Shown here one piece after another: positions 59,515 through 64,000 of a DNA stretch of 64,000 nt (its first letter is position 1; each line of letters opens with the position of its first letter). The translations under genes and the position numbers were made by a program. Origin of the DNA: Candidatus Zhuqueibacterota bacterium (GTDB lineage: Bacteria > Zhuqueibacterota > Zhuqueibacteria > Zhuqueibacterales > Zhuqueibacteraceae); contig JAKEEU010000008.1 of NCBI GenBank assembly GCA_022616415.1, positions 1 to 64,000 on the forward strand. Direction: 5' to 3'. Below the pieces are notes generated by a model. That model worked only from the letters and a program-made list of their open reading frames with translations. It made no database searches and had not been told where the DNA came from.

Positions 59515-60426
59515 TCATTCCGCCGACCTCTCTCCCGTCAATCTCTCCAGCGCTTCCAAATATTTTTGGCTCGTGGTCAAAATCACTTCCGTCGGCAAAT
59601 CCGGTGCGGGCGGTTTTTTATCCCAATTGATGGAAAGCAGATAATCGCGCACGTATTGCTTGTCGTAACTCTCTTGTGCGCGTGCGGGCGCGTATTTGTC
59701 GTGCGGCCAAAACCGCGAGGAATCCGGCGTGAGCAGCTCGTCGATGATCAGCATCTCGCCGCCGCGCAGACCGAATTCCATTTTGGTGTCGGCGATGATG
59801 ATGCCTTTTTGCCCGGCTATCGCTGCGGCGCGTTGGTAAATGCGCAAGCTCTTTTCGCGCATCTTTTCCGCCACGCCCACGCCGACGAGAACTGCGGCGC
59901 GCTGGAAAGTAATATTTTCGTCGTGCATACCCATTTCGGCTTTCGTCGCCGGCGTAAAAATCGGTTCCGGCAGCTTTTGTGATTCGACCAATCCCGCCGG
60001 CAATTTGATGCCGCACACTTCGCCGGTGGCTTTATATTCATTCCAGGCCGAGCCGGAAATATAGCCGCGCACGATGCACTCGAGCGGCAACGGCGCGGTC
60101 TTTTTCACCAGCATGCTGCGCCCGGCCAGCACTTCTTGAAAAGGCGCGCATTCTTTCGGAAAATCCTCAACATCGGTCGAAATGAGATGATGCGAGATGA
60201 TGTCGCGCGTCCGCTCGAACCAAAAGCGCGAGATCTGCGTCAGGACCTGGCCTTTGAAAGGAATGCCTTGCGCGAATACCACGTCGAAAGCCGAGAGACG
60301 ATCGGTGGCGACAATCAGCAGATAATTGCCGACCTCGTAAATATCCCGCACCTTGCCGCGCTTGACCAATTTCAGCGTCGGGAAATCGGTGGTGGTGATC
60401 ACCGGTTTATTTTGATGGCGCTTCAT
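59515..60426 (-). CDS. purC: Phosphoribosylaminoimidazole-succinocarboxamide synthase
   Basis: 303 residues, the longer PurC form. [29 protein letters not shown] binds ATP, with [40 protein letters not shown] and [11 protein letters not shown] as further SAICAR synthetase signatures. Catalyses the aspartate-adding step of purine synthesis. No other pur genes are adjacent. A CGGAG ribosome site precedes the ATG. Divergent from the Uma2 gene. Confidence 0.96.
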   Translation of the reverse strand: MKRHQNKPVITTTDFPTLKLVKRGKVRDIYEVGNYLLIVATDRLSAFDVVFAQGIPFKGQVLTQISRFWFERTRDIISHHLISTDVEDFPKECAPFQEVLAGRSMLVKKTAPLPLECIVRGYISGSAWNEYKATGEVCGIKLPAGLVESQKLPEPIFTPATKAEMGMHDENITFQRAAVLVGVGVAEKMREKSLRIYQRAAAIAGQKGIIIADTKMEFGLRGGEMLIIDELLTPDSSRFWPHDKYAPARAQESYDKQYVRDYLLSINWDKKPPAPDLPTEVILTTSQKYLEALERLTGERSAE

Positions 60427-60452
60427 GCCGCAGCTCCGAAATAAAATTCTAC

Positions 60453-60481
60453 TTGCATTTAAGCTAAAAATTTGTTACGAT
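60453..60481 (+). promoter_or_regulatory. Candidate promoter of the Uma2 gene
   Basis: TTGCAT 60453-60458, 17-base spacer, TACGAT 60476-60481. A TATAAT at about 60499 lacks a correctly spaced -35. Confidence 0.45.
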
Positions 60482-60516
60482 GATGTCAAGGGTACAATAT
60501 AATTTTAGGAACAAAA

Positions 60517-61170
60517 ATGGAAGTCGAACTGCTTACTCCAACCGCGCCATCGCGGACGCCATCGGTTAAGCGAACCACTTTTGATGAGTATTTGGATTTG
60601 CTCACCGAAGAATCCAAAGGCGATTTAATTGAAGGGGTACTCTATATGCAATCACCGCCGTCTGATGAACATGAAAAAATTTTTGTATTTTTAATTGGGA
60701 TTCTTGACGCATTTGTCGTTCGCAAGAAATTGGGTATTGTGCGCGGATCTCGCACTGCGATCAAATTTTCCGGCTACAATGGCACGCAGCCGGATATTGT
60801 TTTTATCAGTAATGCGCGCCGCCACCTTGTAAATCCATATTACATGGATGGTGCTCCCGAGGTGGCTGTTGAAATTCTTTCTCCGAGCACGCGCAAGCTG
60901 GATCGCGGCAAAAAGATGGCGCTTTATGCCGAACACGGCGTCCTCGAGCTTTGGCAGTTTGATCCTGAAGAACAAACCGCCGAGTTTTTCCAGAACGATA
61001 ATGGTACGTGGACGCCCATGCCTGTGAGCGAAGACGGCATTTTTCATTCGAAAGCCATTCCCGGTTTCTGGCTGAACGTGCTATGGTTGTTTGCTGAGGA
61101 ACAACCGGATAGGCTGGATACGGTCATGATGATTTTGACCGGCACCCACAAAGGAGCAGCAAAGGATTGA
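60517..61170 (+). CDS. Uma2 family (DUF820) putative endonuclease
   Basis: 217 residues. The PD-(D/E)XK-type core shows as TQPDIVFIS, VEILSPSTRKLDRGKKMALYA and GVLELWQFDPEEQT. The family is abundant in cyanobacteria and many uncultured bacteria; a nuclease fold is established but the role is not. Its stop is followed immediately by a GGAGTATTGG-type palindrome. Confidence 0.85.
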   Translation: MEVELLTPTAPSRTPSVKRTTFDEYLDLLTEESKGDLIEGVLYMQSPPSDEHEKIFVFLIGILDAFVVRKKLGIVRGSRTAIKFSGYNGTQPDIVFISNARRHLVNPYYMDGAPEVAVEILSPSTRKLDRGKKMALYAEHGVLELWQFDPEEQTAEFFQNDNGTWTPMPVSEDGIFHSKAIPGFWLNVLWLFAEEQPDRLDTVMMILTGTHKGAAKD

Positions 61171-61226
61171 TGGATTGTTGGAGTATTGGGATACTGGATC
61201 CCATCACTCCAAAAATCCACTACTGC
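61171..61226. repeat. GGAGTATTGG iterated-word palindrome, second copy
   Basis: TTGGAGTATTGGGATACTGG then CCCATCACTCCAAAAATCCAC and TGCATTCC. Related to 13976-14045. Starts at the Uma2 stop and lies between convergent genes. Confidence 0.55.
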
Positions 61227-61232
61227 ATTCCC

Positions 61233-62474
61233 TCACGCTCGGATCGGCTCGATCCCTTCCATCCGCACCGTCAGCAATTCACACCCGTTTTCCGTAATCA
61301 CGATGTCATCTTCCAAGCGCACGCCAAACTCGCCTTGAATATAAATTCCGGGTTCCACTGTCAACGTCATGCCGGGCTGGAGAATGGTTTTGTTGTTACC
61401 GGCAAAGTAGGGCGCTTCGTGGCCTTCGAGACCGATGCCGTGGCCGAGACGATGCACGAAATATTTGCCGTAGCCGGCGTCTTCAATCACCTTGCGCGCT
61501 GCAGCGTCGACGGACTCACAAGTAACGCCTGGTTTGGCGGCGGTGATTCCCGCGCTTTGCGCTTGATGCACGAGTCGCCAAATTTCTTCGTGGCGTGGAC
61601 TCGCTGTGCCAAATACGGTCGTGCGCGTCACATCACTCGTATAGCTCTGAACTTTCGTGCCGCAATCCATCAGCACGACGTCGTTTGGCTGCAATGACCG
61701 CGGACTGGCACCGCCGTGTGGAATCGCCGACGAAGGTCCAAATTGAATGAGGCCGCCACCAGAGAGCCCGAGCGCAGCGTAATTTTGTCGCAGGAGGCTT
61801 GCCACCTCTCTCTCACTCATGCCGCTTTTGATTTGCGTCCACGTCTGGCGAATGCACGCCTCGGTGGCGTCATTCGACAAGCGCATCAGCGCGATCTCTT
61901 TTTCAGTCTTAATCATGCGCTGCGCGTTGCAAACGTCGTCGCCATTGACAAATTTCGCCTGTGGCAATGCGTGGGCAAGTCCCTCGGTAACGAAATAGCG
62001 CGTCGTCGGCTCAACTGCCATCGTGCCCGCGCGCAGGCCATGGTCGCCGATGATTTTGGCAAAGACGGCATACGGGCTTTCGTGCTCCTGCCACACATAA
62101 ATTTTGTCCGCGCCGCTGAGTTCGCGCAAGCGCGATTCTTCAAACGCCGGACCCAAAACAAAAGGCTGGCCGGCGGCCGGAATGAACGCGGCGGCAAGCC
62201 GCTCGCTGCGGCCAAAACGCCAGCCCATGAAATAATATAAATTTTCGCTCGGTTCCATAAAGAGACCGCTGAGCTTGCGGCTGCCCAGGTTTTCTTGCAG
62301 CTTGGCGAGACGCGCTTGAAAATCGTCCCTAGTGATTTGTGGCGCGTTTTTCAGGCGCTCCGCCATTTCCGCATATTGTGGAAGCTTGCGATGATCATCT
62401 AACCTCAATGCGGTTGACAGCCAGGGCAACAGGGCCAGACTTCCGGTCGATTTAACAAAATCACGGCGCCGCAT
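61233..62474 (-). CDS. Tat-exported M24 family Xaa-Pro peptidase
   Basis: 413 residues. The N-terminus MRRRDFVKSTGSLALLPWLS is a twin-arginine signal. Creatinase-like N-domain, then the pita-bread catalytic domain with metal ligands: MDCGTKVQSYTSDVTRT (two Asp), HRLGHGIGLEGHE (His), TVEPGIY (Glu) and RLEDDIV (Glu). Removes N-terminal residues before proline in exported or imported peptides. ATG 62474 is preceded by GGAGGAG; longer in-frame starts would bury the Tat signal. Confidence 0.92.
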   Translation of the reverse strand: MRRRDFVKSTGSLALLPWLSTALRLDDHRKLPQYAEMAERLKNAPQITRDDFQARLAKLQENLGSRKLSGLFMEPSENLYYFMGWRFGRSERLAAAFIPAAGQPFVLGPAFEESRLRELSGADKIYVWQEHESPYAVFAKIIGDHGLRAGTMAVEPTTRYFVTEGLAHALPQAKFVNGDDVCNAQRMIKTEKEIALMRLSNDATEACIRQTWTQIKSGMSEREVASLLRQNYAALGLSGGGLIQFGPSSAIPHGGASPRSLQPNDVVLMDCGTKVQSYTSDVTRTTVFGTASPRHEEIWRLVHQAQSAGITAAKPGVTCESVDAAARKVIEDAGYGKYFVHRLGHGIGLEGHEAPYFAGNNKTILQPGMTLTVEPGIYIQGEFGVRLEDDIVITENGCELLTVRMEGIEPIRA

Positions 62475-62619
62475 GGCTCCTCCTCCGAATGGGTGAATGG
62501 AAAAAATTATGAAAAGAATATAATGTATCTTCGAGCGAATATCAAGATGTGTTTTGATTTTATTCGTGGCGAATGAGGAAGAAATTTTGTATCTTCGAAC
62601 AAGAAATTGGCTGAGAACA

Positions 62620-63747
62620 ATGAGCACAACACCACCAAATGACCTTTCGAACTGGAAGCACCACCTGCAAGACGAAGTGGATGCGGCGTACTTATATCGC
62701 CATTTGGCGCAAGCGGAGAAAGATGCGGCGCGACGGGAGATTTATTTGCGACTGGCGGAAGTGGAAGACAAGCACGTGCGCCAATGGCAAAATCTGTTGC
62801 GCGACGCTGGAGAAGAAGTTGCAGCAGCGCAAAGACCCTCATCACGGGCGCGATTGATGGGCTGGCTGGCGCGGCGCTTTGGCACGAGTTTCATTGCCCC
62901 GAGCTTGCTGGCTGAAGAAGCCCGCGAGGTTAAAAACTATCTGAAGCTCGCGCAAAATATGCAGGAATTGCCGGCGCGCGAAATGGCCACCGAAATCGCG
63001 CGCGAATCGGCGCACCACGCGGGAACGCTCGCCAAGATGTTGGATAAACCTGGCGAGCCGTGGCACGCGGTAAGCTCCGGCGGCATGTTGCGCAGCATCG
63101 TTTACGGATTCAATGACGGACTGACCGCCAATTTCGGATTGGTCGCCGGCGTGCTCGGCGCCGCAGTCGATGAGAGAGCCTTATTGGTGGCGGGGGTTGC
63201 CGGCATGATGGCCGACGCGTTATCGATGGGTTCGAGCGGCTATCTCGCCGCCAAAAGTGAGGCCGAAGTATATGCGCACGAGATTGCATTGGAGCGGGAG
63301 GAGATTCGGCTGATGCCGGAAATCGAAGCGGAGGAACTGGCGCTCATCTACGAGGCGAGAGGTGTGAGCGCGGCGCGCGCGCAAGAGATGGCCCACAGCA
63401 TGCTCGCCAGCCCGGAGCAAATGCTGCAAGAAAAAATTCGCGAGGAGCTGGAAATTTCACCCGCGGCGATGACGCCTTTGAAAGACGGCGTGATGACCGG
63501 CTTGGCCACGGCGTTTGGCGCGGTCATTCCGGTGCTGCCGTTTTTTATTTTCGATTTTGCGATCGCGATCTGGTTTTCCTTCGCGGTGAGCATGCTGGCG
63601 CACTTCGGCGTCGGCGCGGCGCGCAGCTTTTTCACCGGCCGCGGCGTGCTCCGCAGCGGCTTCGACATGTTTATCGTCGGCCTTGGCGTCGCCGTGGTCG
63701 GCTACCTCATCGGTGACCTGATGAATCGGTTTTGGCTGGGCCATTAA
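62620..63747 (+). CDS. Ferritin-like domain fused to VIT1/CCC1 iron-manganese transporter
   Basis: 375 residues. Residues 10-140 form a rubrerythrin-like four-helix bundle with metal-binding EVDAAYLYRHLAQAE, EVEDKH and EEAREVKNY, ESAHHAG sets. The rest is a VIT1 membrane domain with GFNDGLTANFGLVAGVLGA, MADALSMGSSGYLAAKSE and helices to the C-terminus, including VIPVLPFFIF. The ferritin part likely senses or oxidises Fe2+ before transport out of the cytoplasm. ATG 62620 was chosen because the family starts there. Confidence 0.9.
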   Translation: MSTTPPNDLSNWKHHLQDEVDAAYLYRHLAQAEKDAARREIYLRLAEVEDKHVRQWQNLLRDAGEEVAAAQRPSSRARLMGWLARRFGTSFIAPSLLAEEAREVKNYLKLAQNMQELPAREMATEIARESAHHAGTLAKMLDKPGEPWHAVSSGGMLRSIVYGFNDGLTANFGLVAGVLGAAVDERALLVAGVAGMMADALSMGSSGYLAAKSEAEVYAHEIALEREEIRLMPEIEAEELALIYEARGVSAARAQEMAHSMLASPEQMLQEKIREELEISPAAMTPLKDGVMTGLATAFGAVIPVLPFFIFDFAIAIWFSFAVSMLAHFGVGAARSFFTGRGVLRSGFDMFIVGLGVAVVGYLIGDLMNRFWLGH

Positions 63748-64000
63748 TCAATACGCATAGACTTTTTCTTCCAGCATTTCCTCAGGGAAGATATTCGCCG
63801 ATAGCTCGTCGAGCGCCTCGACGCGCGAAAAATTGAATTGGCGGTTCAAGCGCTTCCAATCGAACAGCGTGTGCAAGCCCAAATCCATTAACATAGCGAG
63901 CACGCCGGGTTGAATGCCAACGATCTCGATTTCGTGGCCCCGCCGGCGAATGATATTGGCGAATTTGACGAGCACCTTGAGCGCCCGCATACTCATCACG
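63748..64000 (-). CDS. STAS-domain protein, 5' end cut by the window edge
   Basis: The last 83 or so residues are visible: MRALKVLVKFANIIRRRGHEIEIVGIQPGVLAMLMDLGL matches the second half of a STAS domain (anti-sigma factor antagonist type), whose phosphorylatable Ser would lie at or just before the visible start. A tail of about 35 residues follows the domain. Could be part of a partner-switching pathway. Confidence 0.65.
   Translation of the reverse strand, partial: VMSMRALKVLVKFANIIRRRGHEIEIVGIQPGVLAMLMDLGLHTLFDWKRLNRQFNFSRVEALDELSANIFPEEMLEEKVYAY

Overview
The window looks like a stretch of chromosome from an uncultured Gram-negative bacterium of the FCB (Bacteroidetes-Calditrichota-KSB1-like) group, with mid-range GC. 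The clues are a LamG/PKD surface protein with a type IX secretion (T9SS) C-terminal sorting domain, a DUF2723 membrane glycosyltransferase-like protein, many signal-peptide-bearing peptidases and beta-propeller proteins, and E. coli-like promoters of the form TTGnnn-N17-TATATT/TAAAAT. The phylum is inference. I saw no rRNA, tRNA, CRISPR array, transposase or phage structural gene. Genes lie on both strands and backbone genes (smc, purC, nrnA, aceK, corA, UDPGP uridylyltransferase) are mixed with many small two-gene cassettes.

Layout: 0-14 kb holds a subtilase, an AAA/PD-(D/E)XK protein, an AceK fused in frame to an exported Ig-like membrane protein, a DUF4143 ATPase, a GCPII-like M28 peptidase and a TolB-propeller amidohydrolase. 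14-23 kb holds a DnaQ-like exonuclease, a RecF/OLD-type ATPase overlapping a DUF4276 gene (possible defence pair), a 2-hydroxyacyl-CoA-lyase-like ThDP enzyme, an S9 peptidase, an isopropylmalate/isocitrate dehydrogenase family enzyme and two tandem TIR-domain genes. 23-36 kb holds transporters (MFS, ArsB/CitM-like, CorA), a UDP-sugar pyrophosphorylase, a HEPN pair, DUF2723 and SMC. 36-48 kb holds a TumA/TumE-like pair, a radical-SAM protein, an unknown overlapping pair, an S55 peptidase, a propeller protein, NrnA, a JAB/HicB-like pair and a second DUF4143 ATPase. 48-64 kb holds the T9SS LamG protein, an AraC-HTH/secreted-peptide locus with duplicated control DNA, a DUF2281-PIN operon, an ECF sigma/anti-sigma/TPR-CHAT operon, a broken rhamnosidase fragment, purC, Uma2, a Tat-exported M24 peptidase, a ferritin-like/VIT1 transporter and a partial STAS gene.

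The two most interesting themes are these. (1) The operon at 58377-54047 encodes an ECF sigma factor, a membrane anti-sigma and an exported TPR-CHAT caspase-like protease with His and Cys present; the topology would let the protease act on the outer domain of the anti-sigma. (2) The intergenic DNA is full of palindromes whose arms consist of short, slightly varied words repeated two or more times (for example GGCAAAAC, CTCACGGAAT, TTGCTGG, GAGTA, GGAGTATTGG). They usually begin within a few bases of a stop codon, and one such word series appears inside the subtilase signal peptide. A second set of simple hairpins with a CCAGAC/GTCTGG stem touches stop codons directly. Both DUF4143 ATPase genes have palindromic operator-like DNA over the -10 box and start.
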